Source: Cryobacterium mannosilyticum
GTDB lineage: Bacteria > Actinomycetota > Actinomycetes > Actinomycetales > Microbacteriaceae
Direction of reading: 5' to 3'
NCBI RefSeq assembly: GCF_004402705.1
Contig: NZ_SOFM01000021.1
Span: forward strand, 1-64,000
Length of the DNA stretch: 64,000 bases
A program made the translations under genes and the position numbers. Below the pieces are notes generated by a model. That model saw nothing but the letters and a program-made list of their open reading frames with translations. It searched no databases and was not told the DNA's origin. Every line of letters begins with the position of its first letter. Within the stretch, counting starts at the first letter, position 1. Below are positions 16,656 to 27,448 of this stretch, piece by piece.

Positions 16656-17071
16656 CGGCCCAGGGCCTGGCTGATGATCACGCACCAGCCGATCACGATC
16701 GCCAGGCCGGCGAGACCGGAGACCAGCCCCCAGACCCACAGTGCGCCGCCGAGGCGTTCGGACCGGCGCGCCATGATCGCCAGCACGACGGCGGCCAGCG
16801 AGAGCGGCGCACCCCAGACACCGAACAGGGCGACGAGCAGTCCGGCCAGTCCGAATGTGAGCGCTGCGACGGAGAGCCCCCGCCCACCCTCACGCGATTG
16901 CAGCTCGGTGTCGGTGTAGACGTAGGGGACCCATTCGGTGGGCGCGGTGACGGTCGACTCGTAGTCCAGTTCGCCGTCGACCGTTCCTCGCGGTCGCGTG
17001 AGGTCGAGCCGGAAGTCACCGCGTCCGGTGGGCGGGGCGGGCTGGTCCCCGTCCGGGCGTTCGGCCTCCAT
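16643..17071 (-). CDS. Small DUF4190-like membrane protein 1
   Basis: A 142-residue protein with a charged, Pro-containing cytoplasmic N-terminus and two hydrophobic segments (about 70-99 and 108-135: LSVAALTFGLAGLLVALFGV and ALWVWGLVSGLAGLAIVIGW). The pattern of a disordered head followed by two helices is that of DUF4190-type proteins, whose function is unknown. It starts 8 bp after the stop of the next gene and so is the last of three similar genes. Its 3' end is duplicated (16628-16655). Confidence 0.7.
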   Translation of the reverse strand: MEAERPDGDQPAPPTGRGDFRLDLTRPRGTVDGELDYESTVTAPTEWVPYVYTDTELQSREGGRGLSVAALTFGLAGLLVALFGVWGAPLSLAAVVLAIMARRSERLGGALWVWGLVSGLAGLAIVIGWCVIISQALGRIAY

Positions 17072-17079
17072 GGAGCGGT

Positions 17080-17682
17080 TCAGTAGCTGTATCCGGTGTT
17101 CGGGATGTTGGCGAAGACGACGGCCCAGATGACGATGCTCAGCAGTGCGAGGGCAACGCCGATCGCCCCGGTGATGATTCCGGTCAGCCAGAAACCCTTC
17201 GCGCGGGGTTCCTTGGTGCGCCCGAGGAACCCGAGCACGACGGCCGCCGCGGGAATGAACAGACCGAAGATGCCGCCGGCGATCGGGATGAACACCACCG
17301 GGGAGCCGAGGATTCCGATGATTCCGGCGACGAGCGCCAGGATGCTGAGAATCGGCTGTTTGGTGGCGGGCCGCCCCGGATAGGGAGCATACGGCGCACC
17401 GGAGGCCGGCGGCGGGCTGCCGTAGGGCGGCGGGCTGCCGTAGGGCGGCGGGGCGGCAGGACCGGCACCGTAGCCGGGCGGCGGCGGCGTCGCGGCCGGG
17501 CCCGCACCGTAGCCGGGCGGGGGTGTGGCTGAGGCGTAGGCGGGCGCGACCGGCGGCGCGGCTGACGTGTTCGGGAAGTCGGGAACCTGCGGGACCTCAG
17601 GCACGTGCGGGACATCCGGCACCTGCGGTACCTCCGGCACGTGCGGCACCCCCGAGAGGCCTGGAGTATTCGAATCGCTCAT
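17080..17682 (-). CDS. Pro-rich DUF4190-like membrane protein 2
   Basis: A 200-residue protein. Residues about 12-36 hold two copies of a 12-residue VP-rich repeat (VPHVPEVPQVPD), then Pro/Gly/Tyr-rich repeats (PPPGYGAGPAA twice, PPYGSP twice), then two long hydrophobic segments separated by a short basic loop (GRTKEPRAKG). ATG 17682 is preceded by aaggaa; the upstream open frame has no binding site. The low-complexity head resembles those of actinobacterial membrane proteins near the divisome, but no role is shown. Confidence 0.75.
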   Translation of the reverse strand: MSDSNTPGLSGVPHVPEVPQVPDVPHVPEVPQVPDFPNTSAAPPVAPAYASATPPPGYGAGPAATPPPPGYGAGPAAPPPYGSPPPYGSPPPASGAPYAPYPGRPATKQPILSILALVAGIIGILGSPVVFIPIAGGIFGLFIPAAAVVLGFLGRTKEPRAKGFWLTGIITGAIGVALALLSIVIWAVVFANIPNTGYSY

Positions 17683-17737
17683 GAGCAATTTCCTTTCCAC
17701 ATCTTTCATTCCGAACCGCGGCCTCGCCGCGGCAAGA

Positions 17738-18133
17738 TCAGTAGCCGGAAATGGAGCCGTCGTTGACCGCGGCGGCGATGACCACGAACCAGACGATGAT
17801 GACGATGATGGTCGCCAGAACGCCGAGATAGCCGAGGACGAGGCCTCCGATGGCCAGGCCGCGGCCCTTCTCACCGGTCTTCTTGATCTGGCTCAGGGCG
17901 ATGTGCCCGGTGATGATCGCGACGAGGGAGATGAAGAACGCCGACACGAGCGAGACGATCGCCAGCACGTTGTACTTGTCGGAGGGCGCCTGGGCGTAAG
18001 GCTGCGCGTAGGCGCCGCCCTGACCGTAGGCGGGCGCGGCCGGGGCTCCGTAGGCCGGGGCGGCGGGCGGCTGGTAGATCGGCGGCTGGTTGGTCGGGGG
18101 CGGGGTCACCGGCGGCAGGTTCGGGTCGGTCAT
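17738..18133 (-). CDS. DUF4190 membrane protein 3
   Basis: A 131-residue protein with a Pro/Ala/Tyr-rich head (about 1-55, AAPAYG repeated) and the classic DUF4190 core: YNVLAIVSLVSAFFISLVAIITGHIALSQIK, a Gly-rich turn with GEKGRGLAIGGLVLGYLG, and a final helix. ATG 18133 has aaggag at 7-8 bp. It has its own likely promoter at 18174-18203 and leads the three-gene cluster. Confidence 0.82.
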   Translation of the reverse strand: MTDPNLPPVTPPPTNQPPIYQPPAAPAYGAPAAPAYGQGGAYAQPYAQAPSDKYNVLAIVSLVSAFFISLVAIITGHIALSQIKKTGEKGRGLAIGGLVLGYLGVLATIIVIIVWFVVIAAAVNDGSISGY

Positions 18134-18173
18134 GTCATGCACTCCTTCAGGAAGTGGGTCGTGTGGCGGTGCC

Positions 18174-18203
18174 ATAGTGGCAGCGCGGGCCGCGCGGTGT
18201 CAA
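18174..18203 (-). promoter_or_regulatory. Probable promoter of the DUF4190 cluster
   Basis: On the minus strand a perfect TTGACA (18198-18203) is followed after 18 bp by CACTAT (18174-18179), about 40 bp before the ATG at 18133. The -35 is strong, the -10 partial. Confidence 0.5.
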
Positions 18204-18275
18204 CGTGTGTGACGAACCGGGTCCCACTCGCCCAGAATATCCCTTTCCGCAAGGAACCTCGGATGAGACGGGATT

Positions 18276-19343
18276 TCAGACCTGGATCTCCGAGACCGGC
18301 AGTGTTGAGTCCGCCCCGAACTCGAGCGACGAGGGCTCGTGCCCGGCCATGATGAGCTGAGCGCCGAGGGCGGCGATCATGGCGCCGTTGTCGGTGCAGA
18401 GCGACAGGGGCGGGATTCGGAGGGCGATGCCGGCGGCATCCGTGCGCTCCACGGCCACCTGGCGCAGACGGGCGTTGGCTATCACTCCGCCGCCGAGCAG
18501 CAGCCGCGGAACCTCGAAGTCGACACAGGCGGCAACGGCCTTGGTCAGCAGGATGTCCACGACAGCCTCGCGGAAGCTGGCCGCCACGTCGGCGATCGGC
18601 ACGGGTTCGCCCGCATCCTGCCGCTGCTCGACCCACCGGGCCACCGAGGTCTTCAGTCCGGAGAAGGAGAAGTCGTAGCGGTGCCTGGCCATGTCCTTGG
18701 TCTGGCTGAGGCCGCGCGGGAACCGGATGGCCGCGGGGTTGCCCTCCAGCGCGGCCCGGTCGATCTGCGGGCCGCCGGGGTAGGGCAGACCCAGGATGCG
18801 GGCGACCTTGTCGAACGCCTCCCCCGCCGCGTCGTCGATGGTCTCACCGAGGAGTTCGACATCGGAGACGAGGTCGCGCACGAGCAGCAGGGACGTGTGC
18901 CCGCCGGAGACGAGGAGCGCGATTGTCGGGTACTCGAGCGGAGCACCGGTCTGGTCGTCGTCGATGCGCAGCAGGTCTGCCCCGACGTGCCCGACCAGGT
19001 GGTTGACCGCGTAGATCGGTTTGCCGAGTGAGATCGCCAGGGCCTTGGCCGCCCCGACGCCGACCATGAGCGCTCCGGAGAGACCGGGGCCGCAAGTCAC
19101 GGCGACCGCGTCGATCTCGGCCAGGCTGATGCCCGCCTCGGCGGTCGCCGCGCGGATCGCCGGCACGAGCTCCTCGAGGTGGGCACGGGCGGCGACCTCC
19201 GGCACGACGCCCCCATAGCGGGCGTGTTCGTCCATCGAGGAGGCGATCGTGTTGGAGAGCAGGGTGGTGCCGCGCACGATTCCGATCCCGGTCTCGTCGC
19301 AGGAGGTCTCGATCCCGAGTACCAGCGGGTTGGTGCGATTCAT
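18276..19343 (-). CDS. tsaD: tRNA threonylcarbamoyladenosine synthase subunit TsaD
   Basis: Transfers the threonylcarbamoyl group to A37 of ANN-decoding tRNAs as part of the TsaB-TsaD-TsaE machinery. 355 residues, ASKHA fold: LGIETSCDETG at 9-19, GGVVPEVAARAH, and the metal-binding NHLVGH with His115 and His119, then LLVSGGHTSLL. Length is typical. Its ATG overlaps the rimI stop by 4 bp, placing it last in the glmS-to-tsaD operon together with its partners tsaB and tsaE. Confidence 0.97.
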   Translation of the reverse strand: MNRTNPLVLGIETSCDETGIGIVRGTTLLSNTIASSMDEHARYGGVVPEVAARAHLEELVPAIRAATAEAGISLAEIDAVAVTCGPGLSGALMVGVGAAKALAISLGKPIYAVNHLVGHVGADLLRIDDDQTGAPLEYPTIALLVSGGHTSLLLVRDLVSDVELLGETIDDAAGEAFDKVARILGLPYPGGPQIDRAALEGNPAAIRFPRGLSQTKDMARHRYDFSFSGLKTSVARWVEQRQDAGEPVPIADVAASFREAVVDILLTKAVAACVDFEVPRLLLGGGVIANARLRQVAVERTDAAGIALRIPPLSLCTDNGAMIAALGAQLIMAGHEPSSLEFGADSTLPVSEIQV

Positions 19344-19858
19344 TCGGTCGCCTCCGGGCGTTCGGGTTCCGAGGGCACGGCCGGGGCCATCTCCGGGGCC
19401 GTCAACCGCACCCGCATCACCAGGGCGTCGACATTGTCGGGCTGGTAGTAGCCGCGGCGCACGCCGAGCTCTTCGAAGCCGAGCCGGCGGTAGACCCGCT
19501 GGGCCCCCGGGTTGTCGGCGCGCACCTCGAGGAAGACCTCGCGGGCGCCGCGCTTGCGGGCCTCGATGAGCAGGGTCTGGACGAGCGTGCGCCCGAGGCC
19601 GTGCCCCCTGGCTTCCTCGGTGACCGCGATCGTCTGGATGTCGCCCTCCGTCGCCCCGCGGGGTGCCTGCAGGCCGGCGTAGGCGTCGATCTGGGTGGGA
19701 GCGTCGGGCGGGAACGCCACCAGGTAGTAGCAGTCCGGGTCGGTGACGTCCCTGTTCATGGCTTCCCTGGACCAGGCGTCGTTCTCGAAGATGCGGGTTT
19801 CGAGCGCCATGATGGCGTCGACGTCGTCGCGGGTGGCCCGCCGCAATTGCCAGGTCAC
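19340..19858 (-). CDS. rimI: Ribosomal protein S18-alanine N-acetyltransferase RimI
   Basis: GNAT-fold acetyltransferase, 172 residues, expected to acetylate the N-terminal alanine of S18 or similar targets. Acetyl-CoA binding is shown by EARGHGLGRTLVQTLLIEA (the RGxGxG-type loop), followed by FLEVRADNPGAQRVYRRLGF. It lies between tsaB and tsaD, an order seen in many bacteria. A short acidic/Pro tail ends the protein. Overlap of 4 bp with tsaD suggests coupled translation. Confidence 0.9.
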   Translation of the reverse strand: MTWQLRRATRDDVDAIMALETRIFENDAWSREAMNRDVTDPDCYYLVAFPPDAPTQIDAYAGLQAPRGATEGDIQTIAVTEEARGHGLGRTLVQTLLIEARKRGAREVFLEVRADNPGAQRVYRRLGFEELGVRRGYYQPDNVDALVMRVRLTAPEMAPAVPSEPERPEATE

Positions 19859-19859
19859 G

Positions 19860-20492
19860 TCAGCTCACCCGTTTCGGACCGGTGGACATGGTGACGTCCG
19901 GCGACCGCAGGTAGAGCGCTTCGTCGGCGGCGAAGGCGCGCTGGTGGGCCCAGCTGAGCTCGGCGACCAGCCCCAGCTCGCCGGCGGACACCGTCGCCGC
20001 GTCGAAACGGGGCAACCCGGCGTGGGCCCAGTCGGGCTCCTGCAGCACGGCCGGCTTCGCCACCCCGGGCGGGTCGATGCGGATCGGCAGGCCGACGGCA
20101 TCCGCCCCGCTGTACGCGGACCAGTTCACCTCGCGGCGTCGCGCGTCGGTGACCACGACGAGGCCGCCGGCATGGCCGGCCCGGTAGCGTCCGAAGGCGA
20201 TGGCGTCGTGGCTGACGATCGGCACGAACGGTTTGCCGGCGCCGAGGGCGAAGACACGCGCGGCGGCGATCCCCACCCGCAGCCCCGTGAACGGGCCGGG
20301 GCCCATTCCGCCGGCGACCGCGGAGAGGTGGCCGACTGTGACGCCGGCGGCGGCGAGGCAGTCTGCGATCAGCCGGCCGACCACCTCGGCGTGGCGCATG
20401 GTGTCGTCGGTGCCGAGTTCGGCGATGATACCGCGCTCGAGGTCGACGACGGCGACACTCGTGCCGGCGGAGGTATCGATGGCGAGAAGCAC
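19860..20492 (-). CDS. tsaB: TsaB, threonylcarbamoyl-tRNA modification scaffold
   Basis: A 210-residue inactive paralogue of TsaD that dimerises with it. The sequence starts LLAIDTSAGTSVAVVDLERG, with HAEVVGRLIADCL and GGMGPGPFTGLRVGIAAARVF as family segments. The metal-binding histidines of TsaD are absent, as expected for TsaB. One base separates it from rimI and nine from tsaE. Confidence 0.95.
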   Translation of the reverse strand: MLLAIDTSAGTSVAVVDLERGIIAELGTDDTMRHAEVVGRLIADCLAAAGVTVGHLSAVAGGMGPGPFTGLRVGIAAARVFALGAGKPFVPIVSHDAIAFGRYRAGHAGGLVVVTDARRREVNWSAYSGADAVGLPIRIDPPGVAKPAVLQEPDWAHAGLPRFDAATVSAGELGLVAELSWAHQRAFAADEALYLRSPDVTMSTGPKRVS

Positions 20493-20501
20493 CTCACCAG
20501 C

Positions 20502-21053
20502 CTATTCGCTGAGCCGCGCGTCCCTGGCCTCTCCGGCGGCGGCGGGTTCGAATCCGGCGGCCCCCGCCCAGCGCGGACCGTGTGGCGTGATCGTAACCGT
20601 GCGGGGCTCGTCGAGGTCGAGCCCGTCGTCGTCGAGGCCGGATGGCGCGGCCTGCGACGCCCCGAGCGGGCGCTCGATCTCGATGTCCAGCCACGATTCG
20701 GTGATGCCGTCGAGCATGCCGCGGCCCCACTCGACGACGACGATCGAGTTCGGGAAATCGATGTCGAGGTCGTCGAGTTCGACGGCGCTCGCCAGGCGGT
20801 AGGCGTCGACGTGCACGAGGGGCGGGCCGCCGACCGTGCTGGGATGCGTGCGGGCGAGCACGAAGGTCGGGCTGGTGACGGAGCCGCGAACCCGCAGACC
20901 GACGCCCAGGCCGCGGGTGAAGGTGGTCTTCCCCGCTCCGAGCGGCCCGGTGAGCACGACCAGGTCGCCGGCCCGCAGCCGGCCGGCAAGGGCGGCGCCG
21001 AAATCGTGCATTCCGTCGGCGTCGGGGATCACGGTGCGCACGAGGCCGATCAA
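20502..21053 (-). CDS. tsaE: TsaE ATPase of the t6A machinery
   Basis: P-loop ATPase of 183 residues needed for turnover of the TsaB-TsaD complex. Walker A GPLGAGKT is at 36-43, then TSPTFVLARTH, VHVDAYRL and the Walker-B-like IVVVEWG. The C-terminal 45 residues (DDDGLDLDEPRTVTITPHGP and beyond) extend past the usual domain of about 140-150 residues and look poorly conserved. It overlaps alr by 4 bp. Confidence 0.94.
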   Translation of the reverse strand: MIGLVRTVIPDADGMHDFGAALAGRLRAGDLVVLTGPLGAGKTTFTRGLGVGLRVRGSVTSPTFVLARTHPSTVGGPPLVHVDAYRLASAVELDDLDIDFPNSIVVVEWGRGMLDGITESWLDIEIERPLGASQAAPSGLDDDGLDLDEPRTVTITPHGPRWAGAAGFEPAAAGEARDARLSE

Positions 21054-22222
21054 CCCTCCGTGCCGGGCTGGGCAGCCTCTCCCGGCTGCCGGTAGCTGCG
21101 TGGAACGCGGTGCCCGATCCGGGTCACGATCTCGTAGTTGATGGTGCCGGCGGCGTCCGCCCAGTCGGTGGCGCTCGGCGCGCCGGCCCCGGGGTCGCCG
21201 AACAGCACCACCTCGTCGCCGACGGCGACGTTCACCTGGCCGACGCTCACCACGAACTGGTCCATCGCGATCCGGCCGACGATCGGATGCGTGCGGCCGC
21301 CGATCCGCACGGTCGCGGCGCCGGACGCCTGCCTGGGCACCCCGTCGGCGTAGCCGAGGGGGACGAGGGCGATGTTGCCGTCTTCGGGCGCCCGCCAGAG
21401 GTAGTCGTAGGAGACCCCGGCGCCGGCGGCGACCCGGCGCACGGCGGCGACTCTCCCGCGCAGGGTCATCGCGGGGACGAGACCCAGGTCGTGCGAGTCC
21501 TGGTCCTCGAACGGCGACAACCCGTACAGGCCGATGCCGATCCGCACCATCGAGAACCGCGCTGCCGGCAACCGGAGCGCGGCGGCCGTCGAGGCGAGGT
21601 GGATCAGGCTCGGGGTCAGTCCGGCGACGGCGGCCAGCCGCACGCCGCGCTCGAACCGGCCGACCGCATCCGCGTCGTCGGACGGGGACGCGTTCGAGAG
21701 GTGGCTGAAGAGACCGCGCACGCGGAGCAGTCCGGCCCGCTCCAACCCGGCGGCCAGCGCGAACACGTCGGCCCAGTCCGGTTCGTGCACGCCGTTGCGG
21801 TTGAGCCCGGTCTCGAGTTTGAGCTGAACCGAGGCCGTGCGGCCGAGGGCCGCCGCGGCATCCGCCGCCTGCCGCAGCTGGCGTTCCGACGACAGGCCGA
21901 GGTCGATGTCCTGGCTGATCGCCGCCCTGAAGTCGACGTCAGGGTCGTGCAGCCAGGCGAGGATGGGCGCGTCAATGCCGCCGGCGCGCAATTGGAGCGC
22001 CTCGTCGACGTCGGCGACCCCGAGCCAGTCCGCCCCGGCGGCGAGCGCCGTGCGGGCGACCGGCAGTGCGCCATGGCCATAGGCGTTCGCCTTCACCACC
22101 GCCATCAGGTGCGGAGTGCCGATCAGGGTGCGCAGGTGGGCGACGTTGGCGGCGATCGCGCCGAGGTCGATGACCGCCTCCCGGAAGCCCGTCACGAGAA
22201 GACGCCCGCCATGAGGACGCAC
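21050..22222 (-). CDS. alr: Alanine racemase
   Basis: PLP enzyme converting L-Ala to D-Ala for peptidoglycan. 390 residues; the PLP lysine is Lys44 in VVKANAYGHG, and the second catalytic tyrosine lies in the GVSYDYLW stretch. Barrel plus C-terminal beta domain with IVGRIAMDQF. The start used is GTG 22222, one base from acpS; an internal GTG (before TGFREAVIDL) is possible but lacks a binding site. Confidence 0.95.
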   Translation of the reverse strand: MRPHGGRLLVTGFREAVIDLGAIAANVAHLRTLIGTPHLMAVVKANAYGHGALPVARTALAAGADWLGVADVDEALQLRAGGIDAPILAWLHDPDVDFRAAISQDIDLGLSSERQLRQAADAAAALGRTASVQLKLETGLNRNGVHEPDWADVFALAAGLERAGLLRVRGLFSHLSNASPSDDADAVGRFERGVRLAAVAGLTPSLIHLASTAAALRLPAARFSMVRIGIGLYGLSPFEDQDSHDLGLVPAMTLRGRVAAVRRVAAGAGVSYDYLWRAPEDGNIALVPLGYADGVPRQASGAATVRIGGRTHPIVGRIAMDQFVVSVGQVNVAVGDEVVLFGDPGAGAPSATDWADAAGTINYEIVTRIGHRVPRSYRQPGEAAQPGTEG

Positions 22223-22223
22223 G

Positions 22224-22580
22224 TCATGAGTCGCCCTCGGCGACCACGAAGGCGCAGGCCACGCCGGCGTCGTGCGTCATCGTCAGGTGGACCGTGCTGA
22301 TCCTCCGCGCCCGCAGCGCCTCGGCCACTCCGCCGGTGAGGTGGAAGCCGGGGTTGCCGTGTTCGTCGGCGACGACCTCCATATCCTGCCAGGTTGCCCC
22401 CGCGCTGTCGCCGAGGGCCTTGATCAGCGCCTCCTTGGCGGCGAACCGGGCGGCCAGCGAATGCACCGGCAGCTCGCGTTCGGCGGCAGTGAACAGCCGC
22501 GGCACCAGTCCGGGCGTGCGCAGCACCTGGCGTTCGAAGCGGGCGAGGTCGACGATGTCGACCCCGATGCCTCGAATCAT
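22224..22580 (-). CDS. acpS: Holo-[acyl-carrier-protein] synthase
   Basis: Transfers 4'-phosphopantetheine from CoA to ACP. 118 residues, GIGVDIVDLARFE at the start and FAAKEALIKALG in the middle carry the magnesium-binding Asp and Glu of this family, and LTMTHDAGVACAFVV is the final strand pair. Placed between glmS and alr, as in many actinobacteria. Coenzyme A for this step depends on coaA, transcribed divergently just upstream of glmS. Confidence 0.95.
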   Translation of the reverse strand: MIRGIGVDIVDLARFERQVLRTPGLVPRLFTAAERELPVHSLAARFAAKEALIKALGDSAGATWQDMEVVADEHGNPGFHLTGGVAEALRARRISTVHLTMTHDAGVACAFVVAEGDS

Positions 22581-22614
22581 GCGACGACCTCGCCCATCCC
22601 GTTCCCGACGACCG

Positions 22615-24465
<1,851 letters not shown>

Positions 24466-24498
24466 GGACCCGATTTTAGTCGGACTAAGCTTGGGGAA

Positions 24499-25455
24499 AT
24501 GTCCGATCCGGTTGCGAGCCCCTGGAAGAACGGCCATGGAACCCCGTTCGTCGAGCTCGACCGGGCCGACTGGGCCGCTCTCGCCCCCACGACGATGCTG
24601 CCGCTCCGGGAGACGGAGATCGTGCAGCTGCGGGGCCTCGGCGAACCGCTCGACCTCAGTGAGGTGACGGATGTCTACCTTCCCCTGAGCCGGCTGCTCA
24701 ACCTCTACGCCGCAGGAGCCAGGCAGCTGCACCGGGCCACCAGCGACTTCCTCGGCGAGCGGGCGCAGCGCACGCCGTTCGTGATCGGCGTCGCCGGATC
24801 CGTCGCGGTCGGCAAGTCCACCATCGCCCGCCTGCTGCGGGAACTCCTCGCCCGGTGGGAGGACACCCCCCGGGTGGAACTCGTGACCACCGACGGTTTC
24901 CTCTTCCCCAATGCCGAACTGGGCCGGCGCGGCCTGATGGACCGCAAGGGATTCCCTGAATCGTACGACCGGCGCGCTCTGCTCCGCTTCGTGGCCGCGG
25001 TCAAGAGCGGCGCCGCCGAGGTGCGGGCCCCGTTCTACTCGCATCTGAGCTACGACATCGTTCCGGACGCCCAGATCGTGGTCCGCCAGCCCGACATCCT
25101 GATCGTCGAAGGTCTCAATGTGCTCCAGCCTCCGGGGCCGGGGCACGGGCTGTCGGTCAGCGACCTGTTCGACTTCACCGTGTTCGTCGACGCCCGCACC
25201 CAGGACATCGCCCGCTGGTACGAGGAGCGCTTCCTGAAGCTCCAACGGGGAGCTTTCACAAACCCGAAGTCGTACTTCCACCGCTTCTCCACGCTGACCG
25301 AGGCCGAGGCGCGCAGTCGGGCCCGGTCGATCTGGACCGAGATCAACGAGCCCAACCTGGTGCACAACATCCGCCCGACCCGGTCACGGGCGACTCTCGT
25401 GCTGCGAAAAGACCCCAACCACGCCGTCTCGAAGGTGCTCCTGCGCAAGGTGTGA
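24499..25455 (+). CDS. coaA: Type I pantothenate kinase
   Basis: First step of CoA synthesis. 318 residues; P-loop GVAGSVAVGKST, then LVTTDGFLFPN and KGFPESYDRRAL, all typical of CoaA. The frame is open far upstream, but ATG 24499 gives the family N-terminus (SPWKNG...FVELDRADWAAL). It is divergent from glmS with only 33 bp between starts, so the promoters overlap. The Shine-Dalgarno is weak (gggga). Confidence 0.95.
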   Translation: MSDPVASPWKNGHGTPFVELDRADWAALAPTTMLPLRETEIVQLRGLGEPLDLSEVTDVYLPLSRLLNLYAAGARQLHRATSDFLGERAQRTPFVIGVAGSVAVGKSTIARLLRELLARWEDTPRVELVTTDGFLFPNAELGRRGLMDRKGFPESYDRRALLRFVAAVKSGAAEVRAPFYSHLSYDIVPDAQIVVRQPDILIVEGLNVLQPPGPGHGLSVSDLFDFTVFVDARTQDIARWYEERFLKLQRGAFTNPKSYFHRFSTLTEAEARSRARSIWTEINEPNLVHNIRPTRSRATLVLRKDPNHAVSKVLLRKV

Positions 25456-25533
25456 CTCGCCCCCGCGGTAACTCGCACCGGCGCTCGTGGACTCAGGCTC
25501 GGCGGGGACGTTCGCGGCAGCGGGTCCGGTCGC

Positions 25534-26895
25534 TCAGAGGGCCAGGCACTCCCGCACGACGTCGGCCAGGGCGTGCGCCAGCCGGTCGGCGGTCGCCTGG
25601 TCGGCAGCCTCGACCATGACGCGCACCATCGGTTCGGTGCCCGACGGGCGCAGCAGCACCCGCCCGGTCTCGCCGAGTTCGGCCTCGGCCGCGAGCACCG
25701 CGGAGGCGATCGTGTCGTCCTCACCCAGCGCGTGGTGGTCCACGCCGCGCACGTTCACCAGGATCTGCGGGTAGACCGTCATCACGGATGCCAGTTCGGC
25801 GAGGGTCTTGCCCGTGCGCGCCATCTCGGCAACGAGGTGCAGGCCGGTGAGGATTCCGTCACCGGTGGTGGCGAACTTGGTCATGATCACGTGACCGGAC
25901 TGCTCGCCGCCCAGGGAGAGATCGTGTTCGTTGAGCGCTTCGAGCACGTACCGGTCGCCGACCTTGGTCTCGATCATGCGGATGTCGTTGGCCGCCATGG
26001 CCTTGCGCAGGCCGAGATTGCTCATCACCGTGGCGACGAGGGTACGGTCCTTGAGCACGCCGCGCTCGGCCATCGACACCGCGAGGATCGCCATGATCTG
26101 GTCACCGTCGACGATGTTGCCGTCGCGGTCCACCGCGAGGCACCGGTCGGCGTCGCCGTCATGCGCGATGCCGATGTCGGCTCCGCTGGCGAGCACGGCG
26201 GCGGCGAGGTTGTCGAGGTGGGTCGAGCCGACGCCGTCGTTGATGTTGAGACCGTCGGGGTCGGCGCCGATCACGGTCAGGCGCGCGCCGGCATCCGTGA
26301 AGACCTGCGGCGAGACGCCGGCGGCGGCGCCGTGGGCGCAGTCGAGCACGACGTGGATGCCGTCGAGGCGGTTCGGCAGGGTGCTGAGAAGGTGCACGAC
26401 GTACCGGTCCTCGGCATCGGCGAACCTGCGGATGCGGCCCACGTCACCGCCGATCGGCGTGAGGTTGGGTCCCGCGAGGTGTTCCTCGATCCGGTCCTCG
26501 ACGTCGTCGGGGAGCTTGGTGCCACCGAAGGCGAAAATCTTGATCCCGTTGTCGGGAGCGGCGTTGTGGGAGGCGGAGATCATCACGCCGAAGTCGGCGC
26601 CGATGTCCGATATCAGGAATGCGGCGGCGGGCGTCGGGATGACGCCGGCGTCGAGAACGTCCACCCCGGAGCTGGCCAGGCCTGCTGCGACGGCGGCGGA
26701 GATGAACTCGCCGGAAATGCGGGGGTCGCGGGCGAGCACCGCCACGGGGCGGCGGCCTTCCGCGAGACGCAGCCTGGCGCGGCGGCCCTGGGTGAGTACC
26801 GCCGCACTGGCCTGCGCGAGTGAGAGGGCCAGGCCAGCCGTGAGATCACGGTTGGCCAGGCCCCGAACACCGTCGGTACCGAATAGTCGAGGCAT
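25534..26895 (-). CDS. glmM: Phosphoglucosamine mutase
   Basis: Converts glucosamine 6-phosphate to glucosamine 1-phosphate. 453 residues of the alpha-D-phosphohexomutase family: RLFGTDGVRG at the start, phosphoserine loop ISASHN with Ser109, metal loop DGDADR, sugar loop GGEQSGH, and phosphate loop RPSGTEPMVRVM. It follows rpsI by 18 bp on the same strand, so it shares the rplM-rpsI transcript. No terminator was found in the 78-bp gap to coaA. Confidence 0.97.
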   Translation of the reverse strand: MPRLFGTDGVRGLANRDLTAGLALSLAQASAAVLTQGRRARLRLAEGRRPVAVLARDPRISGEFISAAVAAGLASSGVDVLDAGVIPTPAAAFLISDIGADFGVMISASHNAAPDNGIKIFAFGGTKLPDDVEDRIEEHLAGPNLTPIGGDVGRIRRFADAEDRYVVHLLSTLPNRLDGIHVVLDCAHGAAAGVSPQVFTDAGARLTVIGADPDGLNINDGVGSTHLDNLAAAVLASGADIGIAHDGDADRCLAVDRDGNIVDGDQIMAILAVSMAERGVLKDRTLVATVMSNLGLRKAMAANDIRMIETKVGDRYVLEALNEHDLSLGGEQSGHVIMTKFATTGDGILTGLHLVAEMARTGKTLAELASVMTVYPQILVNVRGVDHHALGEDDTIASAVLAAEAELGETGRVLLRPSGTEPMVRVMVEAADQATADRLAHALADVVRECLAL

Positions 26896-26913
26896 CTGGT
26901 ACCGGCTATCGAG

Positions 26914-27399
26914 TTAGCGCTTGGAGAACTGAGGCGCCTTACGGGCCTTCTTGAGTCCGGCCTTCTTGCGCTCCTTGACGCGGGCGTCACGGTTGAGGAA
27001 GCCGGCCTTCTTCAGGATGGCACGGTTGTTCTCTTCGTCGATCTGGTTCAGCGAACGTGCGATGCCGAGACGCAGGGCGCCGGCCTGGCCGGACGGGCCA
27101 CCACCGGTGATGCGGGCGATGACGTCGTAGCTGCCGATGAGGTCGAGCACCTTGAACGGGTCGTTGATCAGCTGCTGGTGCAGCTTGTTCGGGAAGTAGT
27201 CCCCGAATTCGCGGCCGTTCACCGTGATGGTGCCCGAGCCGGGAACGATGCGCACGCGGGCGATGGCCTGCTTGCGACGTCCCACGGCTGCGCCGGGAAC
27301 GTTGAGGATGGCGCGGGGCGCCTTGGTTGCGGTCTCGGCGGGAGTCTCGGTCGAGTAGCTCTCCGGAGCCTGGTCAATCTGGTCTGCGATCTTCGCCAC
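26914..27399 (-). CDS. rpsI: 30S ribosomal protein S9
   Basis: 161 residues. The conserved core starts at AVGRRKQAIARVRIVPGSG and ends with the classic RKAPQFSKR tail that reaches the P-site tRNA. An extra N-terminal 35 residues (Ala/Glu/Thr-rich) precede the core, as in other actinobacteria. GTG start at 27399. Paired with rplM, as almost universally. Confidence 0.97.
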   Translation of the reverse strand: MAKIADQIDQAPESYSTETPAETATKAPRAILNVPGAAVGRRKQAIARVRIVPGSGTITVNGREFGDYFPNKLHQQLINDPFKVLDLIGSYDVIARITGGGPSGQAGALRLGIARSLNQIDEENNRAILKKAGFLNRDARVKERKKAGLKKARKAPQFSKR

Positions 27400-27448
27400 G
27401 ATGTAGTGAATCCTTTTTTCTTAGAGTCGAGAAGTCTGGTGGCCGGCG

